Shown: one piece after another, positions 22,749 through 32,849 of the stretch
Numbering within the stretch: position 1 is the first letter of the stretch
Layout of the letters: each line of letters starts with the position of its first letter
Assembly (NCBI GenBank): GCA_905221605.1
Contig: CAJNDS010002347.1
Span: forward strand, 412,257 to 476,256
Direction of reading: 5' to 3'
DNA: 64,000 nt
Source: Symbiodinium natans
Lineage: Eukaryota > Sar > Dinophyceae > Suessiales > Symbiodiniaceae
Program-made: the position numbers and the translations under genes
The notes under the pieces: model-generated
What the model was told of the DNA's origin: nothing
Seen by the model: the letters and a program-made list of their open reading frames with translations, nothing else
Databases searched by the model: none

Positions 22749-25700
22749 CTACTGAGAATTTGGCACTCGGCTCCCACAGGTGGAGAGACTTGCCAATGCA
22801 TGCTCGAGCTTCTTCAAGAGCTTGTCCTTCTCGCTGGATGCGAGACTGAGCTGATCGCCCTGCTCCTCGTAGCCGAGCTCTTTCAAAAACTCCAAGACCT
22901 GCCCAGACACCAGATGCTCGGCAAAAGAATGACACCAAAAATCCTTAAGACGTCTTTGACCATATCAACCGTGCTCTTGCCTGTTCGCTCACGGTCATGT
23001 CGCTCATGATGGCCTCTTTGAAGCGATTGCTTTGCGTCTTTAAAGGACGGGGCTCGCGGCCCGACCGAAGTTCGTTGCTGGCATCCTGCAGGATCTTGAC
23101 GAGCAGACGAACCGCCTTCGCTACGTTTGAACCCCCGGTAGAATTTTCTCATATTATCAATACCATGACTATCACCAATACAAATGCTGCTCCTAGTCTC
23201 AGATATTCTTGCAGCACGCCCCAAAAGATTTCCAAGCTTACCCCAGCGGCGGCGTCGTACCGACCGTACTTGTTGCTGGCCAGCCATCGGGCGATGCGCG
23301 CCGCCTTGTCCACGGGGACCCGCTCGGGGACCGGCTCGGGGACCGGCTGCGACGCCTCCGGCTGCGACGGTCGAGGCTCTGGGCGAGGCTGAGGCTTCAG
23401 CAGCCGTGACTCATGGCGCTCTGGGCCTGGGCCTGGGCTTGGCCCAACGCTGGCACCTGCCACACACTGCCCGCCGCCTTCGCAGACTTCCACATCAGCT
23501 GGCGCTGCTGGCGCTCGAGCGCTCTTGAACTCGAGTGTCGGAGTGTCCTTCTGGGAGGCCAGCCGCTCAGCAAGGCGCTGTAGCTCTCTGAATGCATCCT
23601 TCAGGCGGTCCGGCGCGCCAGTGGTGAGCCAAGCTGCGCAGATAGCCAGCAGCCGGAAAGAGAGGCTGTTCCCATTCTTGAAGTCCCCCATCTTCTGGAA
23701 CTGGATGCGGAGGTCATCGGAGCTGCCGAAGCAGTCAATCGGATACTTGCGCAGGGATTCCACGCCAACGGGAGTTCTTGTCTCTACAAGCTTTTTGCGG
23801 ACGTCAACCCAGCGGATGTTCTCGGCGAACAGCTGTGAGAAGTTCACACAGGTGCATAAGGCCTCCTTGGCAACATTCTTGAGCTCCTCTTGCTCAGCAG
23901 CTTGAACTAGTATGGCCTCCAGCTGCTCACGGATGGCATGGTCTTTTGCAAACTGGAGCACCGTATCAGGTATGCGTACGCCTCCCTGAGCTTGGCCGCC
24001 GAAACTCCGCGTCCGGCCCACATGGCAGCGCAAGAGCAAGTTCAACAAGCCCAAAGACCAGTGCAACTGTTTCACTGCGAGTGCATCGGTGCGCGAGAGC
24101 AGCCCGCGGACGAGCCGCAGTACCCACTCCTCCTTTTTTAGGAGCTTGAAGGCCGTCTTGAGGGCGAGCTGAGCCTCCTCGCCGGATGTACGAGTATCTC
24201 GCTCTTCATCAATCTCACCGTCTCTGCCCGGACGCACGGCTAGAAGGTAGAAGAACATCAACAGCGTGTCCTGCGTCTCTGGGTCCAATTGATCCCAGCT
24301 CTTTACCCCTGCGTCCAAGACCTGAGGGTATACGTTGGACATTGCGTGCAGGACGCGCCTGCTGTTCTGAAGCTTCTTGTCGGCCTCCTTGAGATGCATG
24401 GCCACGAGCGCCAGGCTGCAAACACTCTCCATCGCCTGTTTGTTGGGAAGCTTGGTGACAGAGATGCCCAGGCCATTGGCGATCCAATTCCTAGCAGCTC
24501 AATGAGTTAAATCAAGGTTTAGCGCGACGGTTCAACGCGACATGTCATGTGTGCAGCCATGGCATGCTCAACTGCCGCCAAACTTCTGCGCGTCCATCTG
24601 TAGCAAGCTGCTCACGAGCACTTCCTTGGGCGGTGACACCGCGTGCTGCACGAGCCGCCATGCCGCAGCCGAGCTCCGCTCGCTCAGAGATGGGATGGTG
24701 CTGAGAATTTCTGGTTTGGACAGAACATCGATGATATCCTCTTTCGAAAGCATGGCATCTGCCTCCGCGCGCGCGGAGGCAAACACGCGCTTCATGTCTT
24801 GCTGAAGTCCACGGCGTTCCTCCTCTTCCATCACTGCCGCAGCGCGCTGGCTGAGCACTGCAAGCTCTCTGTTGATAGCCTCATCGAGAGCTGGCTGCAC
24901 ATCCTCGAGCTGCCTGTAGCGGCAGACGAAGCTCTCAGCATGCGTTGCCACCGCGCCCTCCCGGCGCTGCAACCTCGCCCCCTCCCGGTGCTGCAACCTC
25001 GCCACCCGCTTGCCGAGCTCTTTCAAGATCCCGACTGTGGAGGAGGAAACACCTGCATCCGTGGCCATCTGCTCGGACTCAAGCGCAGCGCATTGCGATT
25101 CCGTCGTGCACACACAAGCATGGCTCAAGAATCGGATCACGTGATGTTTCACATCGTCCAGAAGCGTCGGCTCTTGGTGCCGCGACATAAGGAGAATGCG
25201 CTCCGCCTCCTTCAGAATACCAAGGTCACGAAGCTCAATGCCGCAACCACCCCGAACCATCATGGCAAACACGTCCCACAGGCGGCAATCCATGAAGTCC
25301 TTGAACGTCAGCATGTGATGTTCGCAGGCCCCGATGACGTTGTAGTACTCCTCAGACCCCGCCGCACTAGCACCCAAGAAGCACCAGTTCTGGAGCAAGC
25401 CGACCCACTCTTTGTCACCAATCAACTTCGAAGGATATGTCACGATGCCGAGCCCGTGCTTTTGGGAATCCCAATCTTGTCTCGTCACTCCTCCTCGCCA
25501 CATGGCCACCCCCAGCTGCAACACCAAGCGCAACGAAAATGCAGGGTCGCAATCACTGACCTTCTTGTTGTTTGCTTCTGCCTCCTCCTCGGCCTTCTTG
25601 GCACCATCACACACGCGCTGAAAGTGCACACGTGCCGGGTGGTCTTCGGGCAAACTAGACACGTATTTGCCAGCCTCGTCAATCATGTCCTGAAGGCCCT

Positions 25701-26551
25701 TCAAGGGGTCGTCCTCCGTGGGCATCGGCGTATTCAGCTTCAAGTCCTCTCCAACGACGATGCGTGTGGACTTGGACACCTCCTTGTCGGCACAAAGCTG
25801 GTCCCACGCTGCGGTCCACAAGTCGTTGAGCCCAAACTTCATCGCGGAGGCCTCCATGATGTACATCCACCCTTCCTTTGATCGCAGGCATGTCTTAACA
25901 GCCTCCATGTCGGCCAGACGGTCGCTGGAATCAAGCAACTCCAACTTTTTCAAGAAACGCTTGAAACGGGACATGATCTTGGTGGAGAGCTGCTTAGCAA
26001 GGATGCGCTTGAAGGTCTCGTGGACTGACTTCGCGTAGTCGTGGAACACCGTGGGAACATGGTGCTGCGGTGGAAGGTCATAGATGATCTTCTTCAAGCG
26101 CGCGCGAAGCTTTTCGGGCAGCGGATCCTTCTCTGCGCGCTGCAACGTGGCAGCCTGAGGGATCGTGAAGTTTTGGCTGGCAAGGTGCTCACCCAGGGCA
26201 AGCAGGTCTTCTTGGCTACCGGCGTGCACGCCAAAGACCTGGATGCGATCTTTGAAAATCTCCTTCAACTGCTTGCAGGACTCCTGGATTTCAGAGGTGC
26301 CAGCTTGCTCGTCCTGAATTTTGCTGGCGAACTCGTCCGTCTTTGTCCTGGCATATGTGAAGGCATTGCTGGCATCACCACCTTCCTCTTCCACCACGAC
26401 GAATGTTAATGACCGGGCCACTGGAAGCAATGCGCAAACACCTCCCTGCGAAATGAGGTGATGCTTCAACTGCAGCTGTGTGCACAAATGCAAGACTGTG
26501 GACTCCAAGTAAGAAGGCAACCATTTCTCGACGTCCTGGGGCAAGCAGACA
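22749..26551 (-). CDS. Helical-repeat-like protein with C-terminal PUB domain (5' end missing)
   Basis: Proposed exons on the minus strand are 26,551 to about 24,575; 24,490-23,242; 23,115-22,981; and 22,943-22,749. The first begins after a TTGCAG acceptor and lacks a start Met, so exons upstream are missing. The first two exons (over 1,000 residues) are mostly helical, ARM/HEAT-like in feel, with an EEEAEANNKK-type coiled segment and a Pro/Glu-rich linker; I cannot name a family. The last two exons match the PUB (PNGase/UBA) pattern: AVRLLVKILQDASNEL, then RPLKTQSNRFKEAI, then VLEFLKELGYEEQGDQLSL. PUB domains bind the C-terminus of p97/Cdc48 or HOIP-type partners, so a ubiquitin or ERAD link is likely. 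The intron at 23,116-23,241 is GTAAGC...GAAG; the one at 22,944-22,980 would be only 37 nt (GC-AG). The alternative to the latter is a frameshift. Confidence 0.6.
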
Positions 26552-27449
26552 CTGCAACATCAAAATTTCAACTAACAATTACCAAAAGCGCAGTCAGTTC
26601 TAATGGATATTGCAAGTAAACGAATTGGAGGAAGCCAATGAAGCGAACTGGACAGGGATCGGACGAACTGAAAAGCCGGCACGTCGGCTCATTCTGATTT
26701 ACAACACTGCTCGGTGCGTCAGCTCCAAACAAGGCGAGGGCCCAAAACAAACAAAGAGGGATCAAACAAATCAAAACACAGAAGCCCAACAAACATCAAA
26801 TAGGGATCGACAAATCACAACCTTGCAGGGCCTTGGTTCGCAAGGCACCAGATACTATAAATTACATCATGTCTGCCTCGTCGCAGGCCCCAAACATGGC
26901 AAATAACAGCATGTCTGCCTATTCACAGGCTCCTAATATGTATGAGTTTGCCTTTGTATATCTGGTGCGTAATCAACAAACATGCAAAATAGATATAGCA
27001 AAACATGCATCAGATAATACATACAATAGCACACACGCAGAACATTCAATTTACATATGAACAGACATATATATATATATATGTATATATGTATGAGCGA
27101 GAGAGAGAAAAAAAACAAAAGAAAGAAGCCTCCAGGGTTCATTTAGCTTGTCCTGACTCCTACTAAATTTCTGCTTTAAGATTCATGTTTTTTAACAATG
27201 GAACGGGGGCCAATTCAATTGCTGTACAGTATTTCAAATGACTAAACAGGCCGGTCGTTTAAAGTCAAAAATAGATTTGAGGGTTACGAAGCAATTCCTC
27301 ATGACGACATGATGCTCCTTCCTACTGACGCTCCTTCCTTCCACTCTTTCCTTCTTCGTTCCTTCCATCCTGCTTCCCCCAATTCCTTCCGTCCTTCCTT
27401 CCGGCTAAATTGCTAAAAACTTACTAAAACTGACCCAAAATCACACAAC

Positions 27450-27522
27450 AAAAACGCACGCACGCACGCGTGCACGAGCGCACGCGCGCACGCGCGTGCG
27501 CGCGCACGCACGCACGCACACA

Positions 27523-27558
<36 letters not shown>

Positions 27559-27657
27559 CACACGCACCCACACACACACACACACACACACCCACACACC
27601 CACACACCCACACACCCACACACCCACACACCCACACACCCACACCCCCACACCCCC

Positions 27658-27689
<32 letters not shown>

Positions 27690-27700
27690 CAGCAAAGAAA
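27450..27700. repeat. CACG, CA and CCCACACA microsatellite
   Basis: (CACG)n and CGCG variants, then (CA)n, then (CCCACACA)n and CACACCCC units, about 250 bp in all. The alternating purine-pyrimidine CG/CA run could adopt Z-DNA. Open frames here are artefacts. Confidence 0.9.
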
Positions 27701-28764
27701 GTAATTTCCCTGTGCGCTGCGTTAGCTCGAAGCGTTCCTTCCTTCCGTCACGTTTTCCTTCATTCCCGCCGTCCGTATGTTCTGTTTGACTGATGTTCCC
27801 TCCTTCCCTCCCTTCTTGCCTCCTTGCCTCCTTCCCTCCTTGCGTCCTTTTTCATTTTCCTGATTTCCTTCCTTCCTGTCTTCCTCCCAGAAGGGTTTGC
27901 ATTTGTTTGATCTCTGTTGAATTTTCTGTTGATCCCCGTTTTGACTTTCTGTTGATCCCTGTTCGCTACAACGCTCAAACAAAGTCCAAACAGAGAGTTG
28001 GTGAAAAAAATGGCGGCTGGGACATGCGCTAACCTATGTCCACGCCTACGTCCACCCATTCAGCGTGGCTAGGTTTTTCTAGACTACATCATAACCACAG
28101 GTGGTAGCTATAACCATAACCCTACACATATTCACCCATCAAAACTGAATTGCTGATTGTAGCGGTCTGAAAACGGTACGCAATGAAGCATGTCAGGCGG
28201 GCTACCTGGGGCAATGCACCTCACGATATCGGCCGAAACGAGATGAGCTAGGACAGTTTCGCGACATTCGTTTCTGGGATCTGGCTCTCTCACGCAAATA
28301 ACTCAAGGACATTTGGAATTGTGGGAGCAACCACGGTAGGCCTACGCCCTCTTCCTTCCTTCACTTCTGGGCGCGCCTTGTCCGCGCGGATTGGAATCAC
28401 GCAGTGGCTGGCCAGTACATTCTGAAGAAGATCGTAGCGCTCCCCCATCCTTTTCTTCAAGAGCCGAAAAACAAACATGCAAACTTGCTGGTCCCTGAGA
28501 GCTGTCCTACCGGGAAAGATCCACTGAGACAGGGACCCCTGTCAGTTCAGAGAAAGAATCATCTGAGAACTCAGAATCCCAAAGCGCTCCACGCACGGGC
28601 TGCGGCTAAGTATCTGTTTGTCCACCGGCTCCATGTCCACAGTGAGGGTTTGCTGCTTCAAGTGTCGGCCATTGACGTCAATCCTCGGTCATGTGGAAGA
28701 ACCTTATCTCCTACGGAAAACCGACTCATAGGATAACACACTACAACATTGAGGAGCAACAACA

Positions 28765-29075
28765 ACCGCTTGTTCTACTGCTACTGCTACTCCTACTCCT
28801 ACTCCTCCTACTCCTCCTACTCCTCCACCCTCCTACCCTACTCCTCCACTCCTCCTACTCACTCCTCCTACTCTTCCTACTCCTCCTACTCCTCCTCTCC
28901 TCCTCTCGCCTCCTACTCTCCTCCTCCTCTACTCTCCTCCTACTCTAGTCTCCTCCTACACTACTCTCCTCCAACTCTACTCTCCTCCTACTACTCTCCT
29001 CCAACTCTCCTCCTACTCTCCTCCTACTCTCTCCCACTCTCCTCCTCCACTCCCCTCCTACACTCTCCTCCTACG

Positions 29076-29134
<59 letters not shown>

Positions 29135-29330
29135 AACTACTATTTCTTCTTAATTGTAATCGGAATAGTGACAGTAATAACAAGAATATACATCAAATAT
29201 GTATATATATATATTATGTATAAATCTATATATTGACAATCATAATAATAATAATAATAAGAATAATAATAATAATAACAATAACAATAATAATAATAAT
29301 AATAATAAGAAGAATAAGAATAATAATAAT
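28765..29330. repeat. CTCCTA, CTA and AATAAT microsatellites
   Basis: CTCCTACTC-type pyrimidine repeats from 28,775 to about 29,070, then pure (CTA)n to 29,135, a short AT-rich spacer, then (AATAAT)n at about 29,235-29,330. Confidence 0.9.
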
Positions 29331-29599
29331 ATCATAGCAATACGCATAGCAATAAGAATAACGCAAATACATAGTAGCTACAATACTAACAACACTAGTA
29401 CAATACTAGCAATACTATAACGATAGCAAAAATTTCATCATAACAATAGCAACTATCATAACCATTATAACAAAAATACTAAAAATACCATATTTACATA
29501 GATAACGATCACAACAAGCATCACAATACTAACAATCAGAACAACGGTAAAAAGAATATGTGTAACAGTACAACACTGTTAATAACAACAGAAGCAATA

Positions 29600-32500
29600 C
29601 TAATACACCAGCAGAAGTGTTACAGTGATGGCCATTGATAAGCATGTTTGTGACGTGCTCAAAAGACTGAAGCCGCAACCCAGGAACAGAGCCAGGTGGT
29701 CACAGGCCCCTGCGATCCTGGCCGACATGTTTGGGAGCTTCGTGCATAATACTGGCGGCCATTGCCAGGCCGACAGCGCTTGATCCACATTTGTAGAATA
29801 CCCCAAGGCATACACCAGCTGCCGCTGTAGTCGTGTGATCCCCATGTTGCGAGTCATCGAGGTGAAGCACACCGTGCCGATGGTGCCGGGCTCGAAGGAG
29901 AAATTTGGGTTGGCAGTCATCTTGAAGTTGCGAGATGCAGACGGCTCGATGAGCGGCACGGATTCTGCAAGCGGCTTCCGAACATCTCCTGCGCTGGGCG
30001 AAGCCGCTGCTTCATCTGCAACTGAAAGCATAGGCTCGGCAGCCTGAGCACCGTGGCCACGCTGCTTCATCTTCAGTCCCTCGAAATGACCCCTCTCTGT
30101 GCCACAGTAAAACATGTAGTTGGGCTGCAGCTCTGCTGGGGCACTGCCAGGGAAGTAGTGCATCACCCACAAGGGTTGTCCGGCAATCAAGGTGTCCACC
30201 ACAATGACGAAATACTTGTTCATCACGGCAGCGTAGAGCTCTGCATCACAGAGGCCCATCCAGGCGCCGGAAGTTATCCACCTCTCACACGCCTCCAGCG
30301 CGCCGGCCTGGTCGTTGTCCAGCTCCGTTTCAAGTAGCGATGCCAAGGTCTTGCCGGACTCCACGCTGCTGTCTTGCTCAAGCTGCTCCTTCTTTCGCGA
30401 CAGCTTGACAAAGAACCGAGTCTTTTTGGCTTCATCAGCGTTTCCGCGTTGGACATCCTGCCACAACTCAGACATTGCAAGGAAGAGGTCGTGCACTTTG
30501 CCTCGATGCTCAGAGCTGACAATGCGACAGGTGTGCTGGGTAAATTCATGGCGAACGCCGACGGGGTCTTCATGCACAAAGGCGTTGTCGCTTGCCTCCG
30601 CGTGGAAAAAGCAGTTGCCATCACCAGGTGTACGGAACTTCTGCAGGACAGAACACGGGCGAAGATGTGCATGAAAGTCCACAGAAGAGGTGTCGGCCGG
30701 CGGCAGGGAGTCGGGACCCAAGTAGATCAGGTTGGACTCGGACTGAAGCAAAAGCTTCATGAACCGAAGCTCTTGCGGATCCTGCTGATCCGGCGCGGGC
30801 TTCTGTGGTGAGCGTGCGCTGCCGGAGCCCAGGCTCCTCCCATGGCCGGGAACCCCGCTGCGCTGGCCCAATCGCTTCGCGGCCACGGATACTTGCACGG
30901 GCACATACCCGACCTGCTCACAACCTGCGTCTTCCAAAGCCTCGATGCCCCGCAAGAGGAGCTCCTTCCGGTCTCTGTCCTCTGCCGCAAACGATTCGTA
31001 CCTGTTGATGCCTCCACCTGGCGGCGGAGGCGGCGGAGGCGGCTGAGGCCCTGAGCCACTTCCTGAAACCTCCACTGCTGTGCCTTCTGTGCCTTCTTGC
31101 TTGGAGGCATCCAGCATGTTGACTGTCTCCCCCCTCATGGCGTCGGAGAAGTGTGGCACTTCATTTGGAGAAGCTGTTGAACCCCCAGGCGCCTGTGCAC
31201 TCGGGGAAACACCATCGACACTGGGCTCCGCCATCGTCAAGTCAGCACGCGGCGCAGTCGCCTCCTCATCCTTCACGGAGAGGTTGCCATCAACATCGCT
31301 GCCGGGCAGCGTGTCACAAACATCCGCTTCGGCTGCGTCAGCATTCTCGGAGTCAGCAACATCTGAAAGCCCTGAGCTAGACCCCAACGTGTGGTCTAGC
31401 TCTTCAGCAGAGGTATGTTCACTTGAGCTCGTTGAAGAGACATCATAATCATCATCATCTTCGCCAGAGTCGGGCTCGTCGGGCTCGTCGGGCTCGTCGG
31501 GCTGCGGGCATGACAGTGGCGGTGGCCGTGTTGGGGGCGAGGGCAGCTGCGGAGTCTGTCTTGAGAGCACCTCTGGCGGCGGTCTCATGGCGACTCGGTA
31601 GTAGTTGGGGTCGGGACCAGAAAACCAGCGACGGTCTTGATAGCCATTCCAATCGAATTGACCCCGGCACGCTTCCTGGCAAGGCGGCCTGTACTGTCCG
31701 TAGGCATTGATGGTAACGCCCTTGGAGTTCCGGAGCATGTCACTCAAGGCCTTTGTGTCAGGCTTTCCTTGATGCAAATTGTTGGCTCGCATCATTTCGG
31801 TCGCAGCATGGCCTTCAGCGCAGGGCATCTGCTGCTGCCCTCGAAACCGAGCCTTGCTCCCAAAGAGTCGCTTTTGGAATGAACGGTATTGCCGAGGGTG
31901 CCTCCCACCATGCTTCTGGTACACCCGCCAATTTGTCTTGGAGTTGACGCCGGTGTAGACGGACTTGCTACCACGCTGCCTCATCGCGCACGTCATCTCG
32001 GGGTGCTTGCCAGTGACCTTCTTGTACGCCTGTCTGGTCTGCTCTGCTTGTTCGATCAACTGCATGTCCTTCCTGCTTTGACGACGCTTGGCCGCAGCAC
32101 CGGCCAGTCCCATGAAGGCGGCGGCCCCACAAGCCATCAGCAGCTCACCTGCATCGACCTTACCAGTCAGCATGAGCTGGGCCACAACATCGGTAAGCGC
32201 AGAGCTGGCAAGGTTGCCCACGAAGTGGAAGATCTCTTTGTAGGGTCGGATACTCTTGAAGATGCTGGCCTCGGCCAGTTTCAAGGCTTCACGGCTCTTC
32301 ACCATCACGTTGGTCAACTTGTCCGCCAAGCCAGCGGCTAGGCCCATCAACAATCCACCCACCGCACCAATTGCGAGTGACTGCCACCAGTTTTGGAACA
32401 CCGGCTTGCCGGTCGCCACGTTCTGGACGACATTGCAAATGAAACCCGTCGCGGCCCCTCCGAGCGTGTACACGATGCTTTGCTTGACCAAGCTGCCGGC

Positions 32501-32773
32501 AAAGTGAGCGGCGGCCCCAGAAACGCCATGGAGTAAACCTCCTCCCACTGCGCCAACAATTGCCCCAACAATTCCCTGCCTGAAGAATTCGTTGAAGCTG
32601 AAGTTCTCCCAGTTCCTCACTGTGTACATGAATCCGGCCATGCCGAAGCCCAAGAGGGCGCCAGCAACGATACCTGCTCCGAGGCCGCCCGTGCACACCG
32701 TGAGCGCGACGCCAGCAGCGACGGCCACAACGCAGCCGATGGCGGCCACAACACGGCACACGGCTGCACCCAT
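29600..32773 (-). CDS. Deaminase-like plus OTU protease-like protein, polymorphic-toxin-like layout
   Basis: Single uninterrupted frame of 1,057 codons from ATG at 32,773. Residues 1-230 are hydrophobic with many GxxxG and GA-rich segments (glycine-zipper or membrane type). Residues 290-385 carry MPCAE (Cys318, Glu320) and later NAYGQYRPPCQEAC (Cys365, Cys369), the Cys-x-Glu plus Pro-Cys layout of the deaminase fold, though the second pair is Cys-x3-Cys rather than the usual x2. Residues 400-600 are a Pro/Asp/Glu/Ser-rich linker. Residues 710-900 fit an OTU cysteine protease: TPGDGNCFFHA (Asp718, Cys721) and RGHFEGL (His896), with MGLCDAELYAAVMNKYFVIV between them. OTU enzymes cleave ubiquitin chains. 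A hydrophobic tail (1,025-1,057) may be membrane or read-through. The lack of introns and an upstream SL relic suggest retroposition. It is codirectional with the PUB gene. The deaminase call is tentative; the OTU call is firm. Confidence 0.75.
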   Translation of the reverse strand: MGAAVCRVVAAIGCVVAVAAGVALTVCTGGLGAGIVAGALLGFGMAGFMYTVRNWENFSFNEFFRQGIVGAIVGAVGGGLLHGVSGAAAHFAGSLVKQSIVYTLGGAATGFICNVVQNVATGKPVFQNWWQSLAIGAVGGLLMGLAAGLADKLTNVMVKSREALKLAEASIFKSIRPYKEIFHFVGNLASSALTDVVAQLMLTGKVDAGELLMACGAAAFMGLAGAAAKRRQSRKDMQLIEQAEQTRQAYKKVTGKHPEMTCAMRQRGSKSVYTGVNSKTNWRVYQKHGGRHPRQYRSFQKRLFGSKARFRGQQQMPCAEGHAATEMMRANNLHQGKPDTKALSDMLRNSKGVTINAYGQYRPPCQEACRGQFDWNGYQDRRWFSGPDPNYYRVAMRPPPEVLSRQTPQLPSPPTRPPPLSCPQPDEPDEPDEPDSGEDDDDYDVSSTSSSEHTSAEELDHTLGSSSGLSDVADSENADAAEADVCDTLPGSDVDGNLSVKDEEATAPRADLTMAEPSVDGVSPSAQAPGGSTASPNEVPHFSDAMRGETVNMLDASKQEGTEGTAVEVSGSGSGPQPPPPPPPPGGGINRYESFAAEDRDRKELLLRGIEALEDAGCEQVGYVPVQVSVAAKRLGQRSGVPGHGRSLGSGSARSPQKPAPDQQDPQELRFMKLLLQSESNLIYLGPDSLPPADTSSVDFHAHLRPCSVLQKFRTPGDGNCFFHAEASDNAFVHEDPVGVRHEFTQHTCRIVSSEHRGKVHDLFLAMSELWQDVQRGNADEAKKTRFFVKLSRKKEQLEQDSSVESGKTLASLLETELDNDQAGALEACERWITSGAWMGLCDAELYAAVMNKYFVIVVDTLIAGQPLWVMHYFPGSAPAELQPNYMFYCGTERGHFEGLKMKQRGHGAQAAEPMLSVADEAAASPSAGDVRKPLAESVPLIEPSASRNFKMTANPNFSFEPGTIGTVCFTSMTRNMGITRLQRQLVYALGYSTNVDQALSAWQWPPVLCTKLPNMSARIAGACDHLALFLGCGFSLLSTSQTCLSMAITVTLLLVY

Positions 32774-32827
32774 CGCTACCGGAAGGCTGGCTGGGCGCTC
32801 GTCTTCTGAAGCCCGCTTTGCAGGCGT

Positions 32828-32849
32828 CTTGGAGCCAAAATACTACAGC
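32828..32849 (-). other. Relic spliced-leader sequence (DinoSL-like)
   Basis: On the minus strand GTAGTATTTTGGCTCCAAG lies 54 bases upstream of the OTU gene ATG. It matches the 3' part of the dinoflagellate spliced leader (CCATTTTGGCTCAAG preceded by GTAG) apart from one inserted C, one substitution and a one-base deletion. Genomic SL relics next to start codons are known in dinoflagellates as marks of trans-spliced mRNAs that were reverse-transcribed and reinserted. The match, strand, distance and intronless gene all agree. Confidence 0.6.

Larger units (their letters stand above)
26552..29600. other. Gene-poor interval dominated by simple repeats
   Basis: After unique sequence (26,552-27,060) come (TA)n/(GA)n at 27,068-27,110, pyrimidine-rich CTTCCTTC tracts at 27,310-27,410 and 27,790-27,880, a CACG/CA block, then unique sequence to 28,760 and trinucleotide arrays to 29,330. 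AATA-rich sequence follows to 29,580. No exon is recognised. Missing 5' exons of the PUB gene could lie here. Confidence 0.5.

Noticed and set aside
27413-27793. Cys/Val and Thr/His-rich frames
   Set aside because: CA and CACG microsatellite read in several frames.
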